From assembly GCA_022821495.1 (NCBI GenBank), contig JAJEDN010000016.1, positions 38,781-102,780 of the forward strand: 64,000 bases of DNA, given 5' to 3'. The DNA is from Candidatus Poribacteria bacterium (GTDB taxonomy: Bacteria > Poribacteria > WGA-4E > WGA-3G). Of this stretch, positions 26,401 to 34,203 are shown piece by piece. Every line of letters starts with the position of its first letter. Position 1 is the first letter of the stretch. The position numbers and the translations under genes are program-made. The notes under the pieces are model-generated. The model was not told where the DNA came from. It worked only from the letters and a program-made list of their open reading frames with translations, and searched no databases.

Positions 26401-27912
26401 ATGTCAAGGAATACGCTTATAAAAATCGCAAGTCTGATCTTAATGGTGGTGAGTTTCATCGCCTATATCGCTGGCGCATCCGCGTTCCCGATCGCCTCGG
26501 AGAATTTATTGCCATGGTCGGTCTGGTTTCTGATTGCGGTCATTGTAAACATCGTCTTATGGACCAGCGTCATGAGATTGCTAACGTTCTCACTTGCCGT
26601 GATATGGTTCTACGCTTTTGTCGCTGGACTCGTACCGGAAAGTTCCACAGCGGTAAATTTAACCGAACTCGATTGGAGCGATCCAGACGCAGTCGCTGAG
26701 CAGGGCGCCTTGGTGTTTAATGGGAAAGGACAGTGCGCCGCGTGCCATACTGTAGATACTACTGCCCCCCCTGGGAGATGTCCCGACTTGACAGACATCG
26801 GCATTAATGCCGCGACCCGCGTCCCCGGCATGGATGCCAAAGCCTATTTGATTGAGTCCATGTATCAACCCGCGAATTATCTTGTGCCCGGGTACGGAAA
26901 AATCATGCCAGAGGTATGGAAGGCACCTATCGCGCTCTCCAAATTAGAGATTGAAGCAGTTATCGCCTATCTTCAGAGTCAAGGCGGCGAAATTGATCCG
27001 ACGCCGTTTGATGAACCGATAGACAGGGCAGATGTTGCGACAGCTGCTGCTGCACTGCCGCCATTGCTGACAGGGGACCCGGAACTCGGCAAAAAGGTTT
27101 TTGTAGATGCCGCGTGTATCTCATGCCACGCTGTTAAGGGGATAGAAAGTCCTGCAGCCGGTGAGGTGAATGAAGAAGATTTTGAAGTCGTTACCGCACC
27201 GGATCTCTCGGAAATCGCAGCCTTTAACGACATGCGGTATCTTGAGGAGTCAATCCTGGTACCCGGCGCGCAAATTGTCAGTGGCTACGGTGCCGTTACT
27301 GTTCGGGCGAAAGGTACGACTTTCCAAGGGACGCTCGTCTCGCAAGACGAAGAAAAAATCGTCGTCCGTACCAAAACGGCAGACGGTGTAGAAGAAGAGC
27401 ATACTATCTTATTGAGTGAGCTTGATGACGAACCCATTGAAGAACTCACGGATCTGGAAGCGAAGGGGTATCTTACATTAACGATAACGCCTGCGGATGC
27501 GGATACGCCTGTAACGGGTCAATTGGTTTCGGAAACGGATGAAGTCGTAACGCTTAAGGTTGGCGACGAGGCGCGGACGCTTTCTAAGACTGATGTGAAG
27601 AGCCTGATGACCGTTGTCACTTTTGATGGCGACGAAATTGTTGGCGAATATGTTTCAGGGACAATGGACGACGACGAAATCATCTTGATCGTTGACGGCA
27701 GCGAAGAGATGTTTGATACGTTCGATCTTGAAGAGGCTACCATGACCCGCGCGTTTGGCAAGCGGTTACTTGTGACTTCGCCGATGCCGGAGAACTTCCC
27801 GATCATCTTATCTGTGGCGGATCTGACCAATCTACTCTCTTTCTTGAGTACACTCACGGGGGCAACAGCGGAAGCAGTGCCAGAAGACACAGGAGATGCT
27901 CCCGCAGAATAA
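26401..27912 (+). CDS. Membrane-anchored dihaem cytochrome c with beta insertion
   Basis: The 503-residue protein begins with three membrane helices (about 10-30, 38-58 and 62-80), then a cytochrome c domain with CAACH near residue 117 and a second with CISCH near residue 240. A beta-rich section of about 130 residues follows, with repeated strands such as GTLVSQDEEKIVVRTKT, GQLVSETDEVVTLKV and DDEIILIVDGSEEMF, and a closing helix. It is placed directly after the CydA-like gene, suggesting a partner subunit. Translation starts from leader element 2. Confidence 0.9.
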   Translation: MSRNTLIKIASLILMVVSFIAYIAGASAFPIASENLLPWSVWFLIAVIVNIVLWTSVMRLLTFSLAVIWFYAFVAGLVPESSTAVNLTELDWSDPDAVAEQGALVFNGKGQCAACHTVDTTAPPGRCPDLTDIGINAATRVPGMDAKAYLIESMYQPANYLVPGYGKIMPEVWKAPIALSKLEIEAVIAYLQSQGGEIDPTPFDEPIDRADVATAAAALPPLLTGDPELGKKVFVDAACISCHAVKGIESPAAGEVNEEDFEVVTAPDLSEIAAFNDMRYLEESILVPGAQIVSGYGAVTVRAKGTTFQGTLVSQDEEKIVVRTKTADGVEEEHTILLSELDDEPIEELTDLEAKGYLTLTITPADADTPVTGQLVSETDEVVTLKVGDEARTLSKTDVKSLMTVVTFDGDEIVGEYVSGTMDDDEIILIVDGSEEMFDTFDLEEATMTRAFGKRLLVTSPMPENFPIILSVADLTNLLSFLSTLTGATAEAVPEDTGDAPAE

Positions 27913-27942
27913 CAGACAAAAGTAAAAAACAGCAAACTTAGC

Positions 27943-28026
27943 CTGTAATGTAATGGAAGGCGGAGGTACGTCAGGGAACATCAAACCCTACATCTACCTG
28001 ACCGAACCGCAAGGAAAAATAAAAGA
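27943..28026 (+). repeat. RBS-bearing leader element 3
   Basis: It starts AGCCTGTAATGTAATGGA and ends GAACCGCAAGGAAAAATAAA, with AGG 12 bases before the ATG at 28027. Confidence 0.75.
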
Positions 28027-28803
28027 ATGAAAAAATTGTCGCTTTTCACAATATGTCTCATAATTTTGGTCGGTTCTTGGGTCTTCCTACGCTTCGTCGT
28101 TGGCGGCATTATCTCAGTACCGATACCGGGTAGCGTGATTGCGATGTATATGGGATTGATTATAATCGCTATCTTGGTGCATATCTCCGTTGAGGACTCA
28201 CTCTTTCAGGAGTTTCGCCGCCCGATCCTCGAAACACTGGTGGAAGACAAACGCCGTAACCACCGCCGCGTGCTTGTGGTGTTAATCCCGCTCCTGCTGC
28301 TCGGCTATACCTACTCGATTATCGCGCAACGCGCGAATCCGCCCGGAAGTCCGCGCGACGCACACCCATCACCGCCGCTTGAATTGACCTACAAAGATGA
28401 AGTCATCGGCACGATGCAAGATGTCGTCAACCCGTTCCGGCATTATGAAAAAGACGATCCCGAGGCGTTCAGCGCGCATGTTGAAAACGGGAAACGGGTC
28501 TACCATCAAAATTGCTTTTACTGCCACGGAGACCACTTAGATGGACAGGGGCATTTCGCACCATATCTCCAGCCGCTACCCGCTAATTTCCAGGACCCAG
28601 GCATTATTCCTAACTTTCAAGAATCTTTCTTTTTCTGGCGAATAGCAAAGGGCGGACCAGGATTACCTGCAGCAGGGACACCTTGGGATTCAGCAATGCC
28701 GATCTGGGAAAATACCTTGACGCAAGACGAAATTTGGGACGTAATCCTCTTTCTTTCTCACTACACCGGCTATCAGTTCCGAACCTTTGGGGAGGCACAC
28801 TAA
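28027..28803 (+). CDS. Membrane-anchored monohaem cytochrome c
   Basis: The 258-residue product has three hydrophobic segments (about 7-27, 37-55 and 85-102) and a C-terminal cytochrome c domain with CFYCH near residue 160 followed by GDHLDGQGHFAPYLQPLP. A Met in DSAMPIWENTLT is the likely second axial ligand. The end QDEIWDVILFLSHYTG is the typical last helix. It forms a unit with the neighbouring 28806 gene (gap 2 bp). Confidence 0.9.
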   Translation: MKKLSLFTICLIILVGSWVFLRFVVGGIISVPIPGSVIAMYMGLIIIAILVHISVEDSLFQEFRRPILETLVEDKRRNHRRVLVVLIPLLLLGYTYSIIAQRANPPGSPRDAHPSPPLELTYKDEVIGTMQDVVNPFRHYEKDDPEAFSAHVENGKRVYHQNCFYCHGDHLDGQGHFAPYLQPLPANFQDPGIIPNFQESFFFWRIAKGGPGLPAAGTPWDSAMPIWENTLTQDEIWDVILFLSHYTGYQFRTFGEAH

Positions 28804-28805
28804 AA

Positions 28806-30521
28806 ATGAGAATCAGAACAGTCGCTCTCCTACTCACCCTGTTTGGAATGCTTATTGTGTTTAATTTTGCGCATGCGCAAAACGCACCAGAGGCTTCCGA
28901 AAAAGGAAAAGAGGTTTATGAAAATAGCTGCGCACACTGTCACGGCACCGAAGGCAGAGGCGACGGCTCCGCCGCTGAGAACCTGCTCCCAAAACCGAGA
29001 GATTTCACACGCGGTTTGTATAAAATCCGGTCTACTGGAACTGGCGAACTCCCAACAGATCAAGACCTGTTTGACATCATCACCGAAGGGATGCCCGGCT
29101 CGTCTATGCCACCGTGGGATACCGCCTTAAGTGCCAATGATCGTTGGGAAGTGGTGGCGTACATCAAAACCTTCTACGACGGCTTTAAGGAAGCTGAAAC
29201 GTCACCAAAGCAGATTAACCTCTCTGGGAAAGTCGCTTACTCTGAACAGAGCGTGGAAACCGGTAAAGCACTTTATACCGAACTCGGTTGTGTGGAATGC
29301 CACGGAAATATCGGGAGAGGTGATGGCACTTCAGCACCCGACCTGACCGATGAGTGGGGATTCCAGAGCTGGCCCGCGAATCTGACGCAGGGTTGGAATT
29401 TCCGGGGCGGTTCGGATACCGAAGACATCTTCAAACGATTTATTGGCGGACTTGCCGGTTCAGCCATGCCTGCTTTTGAAGGCGATAGTTTTCCTGGCTT
29501 CGGACTGACCGCTGAAGAATCCAGTCGCATGATCGAATTAGATAACAAAGATGAGATGACAGAGGCAGAGGAAGAAGAATCCGCCCAACTTTACGAGAAA
29601 TACGATGCCGCTGTTGACATCGCTCTCAACCTCGCTGAAGGTACAGAACTCTCTGCTGAGGAGCAACAGATTTATGATGATGCGATGAGAGTCGTCTATG
29701 AAAAGAGTTGGCATCTGGCAAATTACGTTAAATCGCTCATGCCTGAAAAACGTCCTGAACCCGCTATCGGCAACAACGTACTCCGTTCACAATACATCCA
29801 AGACGAATTGCCACCGATGGACGATGCCGCATGGGGGACCCTCGAAGCGAGGTACTTCCCGCTCGTTGGGCAAATCGTTATTGAGCCACGGCAGTTTAAT
29901 CCAACGATTGATGCTGTGAACGTAAAATCGTTTTACAACGATACTGAGGTCGCTTTCCTCTTTACATGGGATGACCGAACGCATACAACTGACGAGACCG
30001 ATGAAGAGACTGGAAAAACCCTTGAGGACGCTTTGGCAGTCCAGTTTCCGGTGAAGGTGCCCCAAGGACCGACCGCACCGAAACCCTATTTCTTATGGGG
30101 CGGAAGACTGCCGGTCTATCTATGGCATTGGAAAGCCTCTGCACCTGAACAGGTAACCGAGTTGACCGCTAAAGGTATCAACAACGCAGAAGCGCAGGCA
30201 GCACAAGGCGAATTACACGTACAGAGTACCTACACAAATGGGCAATACACATTATGGGTGAAACGCGCCTTGAAAACTGAGGACAAAAAGGACTTGCAAC
30301 TGGAGCCTGGTGTCTTTGTCCCTATCGCTTTCTCGGCATGGGATGGCGCGAACGGTGATGTTGACACAAAACGCGTGATGACCAGTTGGTACACTTTTGT
30401 CCTTGAACCTGTGCCATCATCAAAGCGGTTCATTTATCCGCCCTTAATCGCGCTGCTTTCTGTTGGTTTTCTCTTCGGTTTACGCGCGTTCGTACAACGC
30501 AGAAATTCAGAAGAAATCTAA
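28806..30521 (+). CDS. Dihaem cytochrome c fused to ethylbenzene-dehydrogenase-type haem b domain
   Basis: The start is set at ATG 28806, three codons after the previous stop, giving 571 residues with a signal peptide (MRIRTVALLLTLFGML, ending AHA). Two cytochrome c domains carry CAHCH (near residue 42) and CVECH (near 162). Residues about 300-540 resemble the EB_dh domain that binds haem b in DMSO-reductase-family gamma subunits (IVIEPRQFNPTIDAVNVKSF, VAFLFTWDDRTHT). A final membrane helix (about 541-560) anchors the C-terminus. The protein would carry two haem c and possibly one haem b, so it resembles an electron-transfer subunit without a molybdenum enzyme nearby. Confidence 0.87.
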   Translation: MRIRTVALLLTLFGMLIVFNFAHAQNAPEASEKGKEVYENSCAHCHGTEGRGDGSAAENLLPKPRDFTRGLYKIRSTGTGELPTDQDLFDIITEGMPGSSMPPWDTALSANDRWEVVAYIKTFYDGFKEAETSPKQINLSGKVAYSEQSVETGKALYTELGCVECHGNIGRGDGTSAPDLTDEWGFQSWPANLTQGWNFRGGSDTEDIFKRFIGGLAGSAMPAFEGDSFPGFGLTAEESSRMIELDNKDEMTEAEEEESAQLYEKYDAAVDIALNLAEGTELSAEEQQIYDDAMRVVYEKSWHLANYVKSLMPEKRPEPAIGNNVLRSQYIQDELPPMDDAAWGTLEARYFPLVGQIVIEPRQFNPTIDAVNVKSFYNDTEVAFLFTWDDRTHTTDETDEETGKTLEDALAVQFPVKVPQGPTAPKPYFLWGGRLPVYLWHWKASAPEQVTELTAKGINNAEAQAAQGELHVQSTYTNGQYTLWVKRALKTEDKKDLQLEPGVFVPIAFSAWDGANGDVDTKRVMTSWYTFVLEPVPSSKRFIYPPLIALLSVGFLFGLRAFVQRRNSEEI

Positions 30522-30599
30522 AAATATGGAAATACCTGCCAGGGGGCGCGCTTTGGAAGCGTACCCATGGGGTGTCTCCTCAATTGTAAAATCTACTAT

Positions 30600-30690
30600 C
30601 TTCGGTTATTAGTACTCAGTTCAAAAGATACCTGAGCTGAATCGAAAGGCTCTTTAACTGAAAACTGACAACCGATAACTGATAACTATT
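30600..30690. repeat. Inverted heptamer-arm element 4
   Basis: The left arm is short (TTCGGTTATTAGTACTCAGT). The right arm CTCTTTAACTGAAAACTGAC continues with CGATAACTGATAAC and ends just before the cupredoxin ribosome-binding site AAAAGGAG. A GCGCGCTTTGGAAGCG hairpin precedes it near 30550. Confidence 0.6.
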
Positions 30691-30706
30691 AAAAAGGAGA
30701 AAAAAA

Positions 30707-31489
30707 ATGAAATCCTATTTGTTGGCGAGTCTCGCTATTCTTTTCGCGTGCTGCTGCGTCGGTACTGCCTTCGCGGCTGACTCCGGTTCAGGCGAAAAGG
30801 AAATGTTAGTGTTCCCTGAAGCGTATAAAGCGATGAACGTGAGCAATGGCGGCACAATTAGCGGTGTCGTGAAGTTTGAAGGAGACGTACCTGAGAAGAA
30901 AGCACTGGAAATCACTAAAGATGAGAAGGTTTGTGGTGCTGACGAAAAATTCGATGAATCACTGATCGTCGGTGAAGGCAACGCTCTAAAAAATACAATC
31001 GTCTACCTAATTGACATTTCGGCAGGTAAAGATTTTGACAAAAAAGCCAAAATAGAGATCGACCAGATGGGTTGCAAATTCACGCCACATATCCAGATCG
31101 TTCCTGTTGGCGCGCGCCTAACAATGCTGAATTCCGATAAGATTATGCACAATGTGCATATCTTCAGTAAGATCAACAAACCGGTTAACAAAGCGCAGCC
31201 AAAAGCCCGTCGGAAAATGCCCCTCCAGGCAGTCAAGAAAGCCGAGGGACCCGTCGAAGTCAAATGCGACGTTCACGGATGGATGTCGGCTTGGATTTCC
31301 TACGTACCGCACCCCTATTTTGCTGTTACCAACGAAAAAGGTGAATTCACGCTTGAAGATGTTCCCGCTGGCGACTATAAACTCGGTTATTGGCATGAAG
31401 CGTGTGGTACGAACAGTGAGGCACCTGTCGCTGTTACTGTAGCGGCTGGCGGCACTGTCACGCAAGATTTTACGCTGAAACTGAAATAG
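30707..31489 (+). CDS. Second secreted cupredoxin-like protein
   Basis: A 260-residue paralogue of the 23439 protein. The signal peptide contains CCC before the AFA cleavage region. Candidate copper ligands are IMHNVHIF and CDVHGWM, with the same Cys-x2-His-x2-Met spacing as its paralogue. The N-terminal GGTISGVVKFEGDVPEKKAL and C-terminal VTNEKGEFTLEDVPAGDYKL are regulatory-like beta-sandwich segments. AAAAAGGAG precedes the ATG. It sits between the cytochrome group and the ABC exporter. Confidence 0.85.
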   Translation: MKSYLLASLAILFACCCVGTAFAADSGSGEKEMLVFPEAYKAMNVSNGGTISGVVKFEGDVPEKKALEITKDEKVCGADEKFDESLIVGEGNALKNTIVYLIDISAGKDFDKKAKIEIDQMGCKFTPHIQIVPVGARLTMLNSDKIMHNVHIFSKINKPVNKAQPKARRKMPLQAVKKAEGPVEVKCDVHGWMSAWISYVPHPYFAVTNEKGEFTLEDVPAGDYKLGYWHEACGTNSEAPVAVTVAAGGTVTQDFTLKLK

Positions 31490-31602
31490 CGATCGGCAAT
31501 CGGCAATTAGTGATCGGCAAGAGGTTTTCCTTGTGGTAGACACAGAAGTTCAGTATTCCATAGCTACCGAGAGCCGACAACCGATCGCTGACAGCCGAAT
31601 TG
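31490..31602. repeat. Inverted heptamer-arm element 5 invading the ABC gene start
   Basis: The left arm is GATCGGCAATCGGCAATTAG and GATCGGCAAG. The complementary right arm, GAGAGCCGACAACCGATCGC followed by TGACAGCCG, is inside the ABC ATPase reading frame and encodes residues about 11-23. Both arms share the CGATCGGC variant, unlike the TTATAAC variant of element 3. Confidence 0.6.
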
Positions 31603-32504
31603 CGGTGGAAAATCTCTCGCATGCTTATCAGCAACGGCAGGCACTTGACAATATAAGTTTCGATGTCTCCTGCGGCGAGATTTTCGGACTCCTCGGACCC
31701 AATGGAAGTGGGAAAACGACCCTGTTTAGGATCCTGTCTACACTGATGCCAGTAACCGCTGGCACTGTTCGCATCTTCGGACACGATTTAGCAACCGAGG
31801 TAAGAACGATTCGGAACCTTTTAGGGGTCGTTTTTCAACATCCTGGACTGGACACTAAACTTACTGTCGTCGAGAATTTACGGCACCACGGACATCTCTA
31901 TGGACTCGCTGGTAAAGCCTTACGGCACCAGATTTCGGAGCTCCTTGAACGTTTTGGGGTCTCGGATCGGGCAACGGAACGGGTTGAAGTTCTGTCAGGC
32001 GGTTTACAAAGACGGGTTGAAATCGCGAAAGCCCTACTCCATTCTCCACGCGTTCTGCTCCTTGACGAACCGACCAGTGGGTTGGATGTAACCGCACGCC
32101 GGCAACTTAACGAGCACCTCGGTATGCTTGCACGGACAGAAAATATTCTTGTGCTGATGACAACGCACCTGCTTGATGATGCCGAGGCATGTAATAGAGT
32201 GGGCATTTTGGATGAAGGCAAATTAGTCGCTATCGGCGAGCCGGATGAACTCAAAGCTAAAGTGGGCGGTGATGTTATTCTCATAGAGAGTGAAAATCGT
32301 GAAACCCTGAGTGATGTTATTTCTGAGCGGTTCGGCTTTTCACCGGTGCTAACTGATAATCAACTGCGCATTGAATGTGAGCGTGGACATGAATTCGTTC
32401 GAGATGTGGTCGCCGCGTTTCCAGATGAAATTCAATCGGTTCGGTTCGGGAAACCGACATTGGAGGACGTGTTCGTAAAGTTGACGGGCAATCTATTCAC
32501 GTAG
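31533..32504 (+). CDS. ABC-2 type transporter ATP-binding protein
   Basis: ATPase of an export system. Walker A GPNGSGKTT is near residue 55, the signature LSGGLQRRVEIAKAL near residue 152, Walker B VLLLDEPTSGLD near residue 171, and the H-loop in MTTHLLDDAE. The first 25 residues (ATESRQPIADSR) are encoded by heptamer repeat DNA and lack homology to the family, whose typical start would be near IAVENLSHAY. GTG 31533 is assumed, but a downstream start is possible. With the next gene it forms a two-component exporter placed between cytochrome and oxidase genes; a role in haem, copper or cofactor export is inference. Confidence 0.93.
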   Translation: MVDTEVQYSIATESRQPIADSRIAVENLSHAYQQRQALDNISFDVSCGEIFGLLGPNGSGKTTLFRILSTLMPVTAGTVRIFGHDLATEVRTIRNLLGVVFQHPGLDTKLTVVENLRHHGHLYGLAGKALRHQISELLERFGVSDRATERVEVLSGGLQRRVEIAKALLHSPRVLLLDEPTSGLDVTARRQLNEHLGMLARTENILVLMTTHLLDDAEACNRVGILDEGKLVAIGEPDELKAKVGGDVILIESENRETLSDVISERFGFSPVLTDNQLRIECERGHEFVRDVVAAFPDEIQSVRFGKPTLEDVFVKLTGNLFT

Positions 32505-32544
32505 AAGAAGGATAGGAAGAATTAAAGGAATCCAAAACTGCAAG

Positions 32545-32672
32545 CCCGTAACGTAGTGGAGGGGTGTTTTTGCTTGGGGATTTCTGCGTATTGCTTGGGT
32601 GTTTCTTCAGATCTACGAAGAGATAGGTGTTTGCTTAATTCACCTTAGCGAACCGCGAGGAAAATTAAAAAT
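32545..32672 (+). repeat. RBS-bearing leader element 4, start codon replaced
   Basis: It contains GTAACGTAGTGGAGGGGTG, a TTTTTGCTTGGGGATTTCTG module, and GAACCGCGAGGAAAATTAAA. Twelve bases after AGG, where the other leaders have ATG, the sequence is CTA (32673), in frame with the permease. Confidence 0.75.
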
Positions 32673-33446
32673 CTACTACCGATTACAACGATATGGTGGC
32701 GCGAAATCGTCAGGTTTTATCGCCAACGGAGTCGGCTCTTCAGTGCTATCGCGCAACCCTTGGTTTTTTGGATCCTCATTGGAAGCGGTTTGAGTGCCTC
32801 TTTTCGACCCACAGGCGCAGCAGACGGACCGGATTATATCGCGTATTTTTATCCCGGTATCGTTGTTTTAGTCTTGCTTTTTACGTCCATTTTCGCTACA
32901 ATTTCTGTTGTGAATGATCGGCGCGAAGGCTTCTTACAAGGGATACTCGTTGCCCCTGTCCCAAGATGGCGAGTTGTTATGGCACAGGCATTCGGGGGGA
33001 CGACTTTAGCACTTTTACAGGGCGTTCTGCTACTGCTACTCGCACCAATGACAGGCATTCGGTTCGGCGCGACATCGATACTGCTCTCTATCGGTGTGAT
33101 GGCACTTTTAGCGTTTGGCTTGACAAACCTTGGTTTACTGATCGCGTGGCGGATGGATTCAACGCAAGGCTTTCATGCAATTATGAATCTCCTACTGATT
33201 CCGATTTGGCTCCTTTCCGGCGCGTTTTTCCCGAGTACCGGCGTACCCGGTTGGTTGGCATGGACAATGAAATTTAATCCCTTAACGTATGGGCTTGCAG
33301 CTTTTCGGCACAGCCTCTACTTTGATACCACCGCAAAGGCATTTGGAGAAATACCGCCTTGGACACTCTCTATGCTGATTACCGGGCTGTTTTGTGTCTT
33401 GACGTACGTAGGCGCGACGTTTACAGCGTCTACACAAGCGAATTAG
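32673..33446 (+). CDS. ABC-2 type permease, no canonical start codon
   Basis: Six-helix permease of the exporter, about 257 residues. Conserved ABC-2 N-terminal sequence (TIWWREIVRFYRQRSRLFSA) begins well upstream of the first possible ATG/GTG/TTG in frame (TTG 32760), which would remove it. The in-frame stop at 32646 limits the start to 32649-32760. The position expected from the leader element holds CTA. Either a non-standard start is used, or the gene is damaged, or the assembly has an error. Downstream motifs (FYPGIVVLVLLFTSIF, REGFLQGILVAPVPRW and SGAFFPSTGVPGWL) are intact. COX2 follows after 71 bp. Confidence 0.8.
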   Translation, partial: LLPITTIWWREIVRFYRQRSRLFSAIAQPLVFWILIGSGLSASFRPTGAADGPDYIAYFYPGIVVLVLLFTSIFATISVVNDRREGFLQGILVAPVPRWRVVMAQAFGGTTLALLQGVLLLLLAPMTGIRFGATSILLSIGVMALLAFGLTNLGLLIAWRMDSTQGFHAIMNLLLIPIWLLSGAFFPSTGVPGWLAWTMKFNPLTYGLAAFRHSLYFDTTAKAFGEIPPWTLSMLITGLFCVLTYVGATFTASTQAN

Positions 33447-33517
33447 ATTTGTTAGAAACAAAATTTTTGGTGCCTTCCGCTTCTTAACAAGCAAGGGGCA
33501 CTCCTAAGGAGGACTGG

Positions 33518-34183
33518 ATGCTTCAATGGCTCCCAGAGAACGTATCAACGTACGGGCAAGGTGTTGATAACCTCTTTTACGCTATCTACTATCTTACCCT
33601 CATTGTGTTCATTCTTGTGATGGGGACCCTTATCGTTTTCCTGATTAAATACCGACATCAGGAAGGCAAACGGGCGGATTACATCGAAGGCAGCACAACA
33701 CTGGAAATTGTCTGGACAGCTGCTACAACAGTGATTGTCTTTGTACTCGCTATGTTCAGTTACCCACAGTGGAATAATATTAAGTCTCCAACACAATTTC
33801 CTGAGAACCCAGATGTTGTCGTCCAGGTCAGTGGAAAACAGTTTAACTGGGATATGACGTATCCCGGTCCCGATAACGAGTTCGGGACAGATGATGACCT
33901 GGAATTGGAAAACGAATTGCATGTGCCGGTCAACGCGGTCGTGCATATCCGCTTAACCTCTGTGGATGTCATCCACAGCTTTTTTGTGCCACAATTAAGG
34001 CTGAAACAGGACGCATTGCCGAACCGATTTATCGAGGTCTGGTTTGAAGCAACAAAGGCAGGACGTTATGAGATTCCCTGTGCCGAACTTTGTGGATTCG
34101 GACACTCTGGGATGCTCGGCTACCTGAATGTGCACGCACAAGCCGACTACGATGCCTGGGTACAAGAAAGATGGCCCCAGTAG
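33518..34183 (+). CDS. ctaC: Cytochrome c oxidase subunit II
   Basis: Subunit II receives electrons from cytochrome c at the CuA centre. Two membrane helices (about 20-45 and 63-83) are followed by a cupredoxin domain. CuA ligands are visible as His in DVIHSFFVPQL and as CAELCGFGHSGM (Cys, Glu, Cys, His and Met in the standard spacing). The protein is 221 residues, with no fused cytochrome c domain. AAGGAGG is nine bases before the ATG. It begins the aa3 oxidase gene set. Confidence 0.96.
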   Translation: MLQWLPENVSTYGQGVDNLFYAIYYLTLIVFILVMGTLIVFLIKYRHQEGKRADYIEGSTTLEIVWTAATTVIVFVLAMFSYPQWNNIKSPTQFPENPDVVVQVSGKQFNWDMTYPGPDNEFGTDDDLELENELHVPVNAVVHIRLTSVDVIHSFFVPQLRLKQDALPNRFIEVWFEATKAGRYEIPCAELCGFGHSGMLGYLNVHAQADYDAWVQERWPQ

Positions 34184-34203
34184 GCTAAAGGAGGATAATA
34201 ACG

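Noticed and set aside
32693..32917. Alternative ORF starting at ATG 32693
   Set aside because: It is out of frame with the conserved permease sequence on both sides and encodes no recognisable protein.
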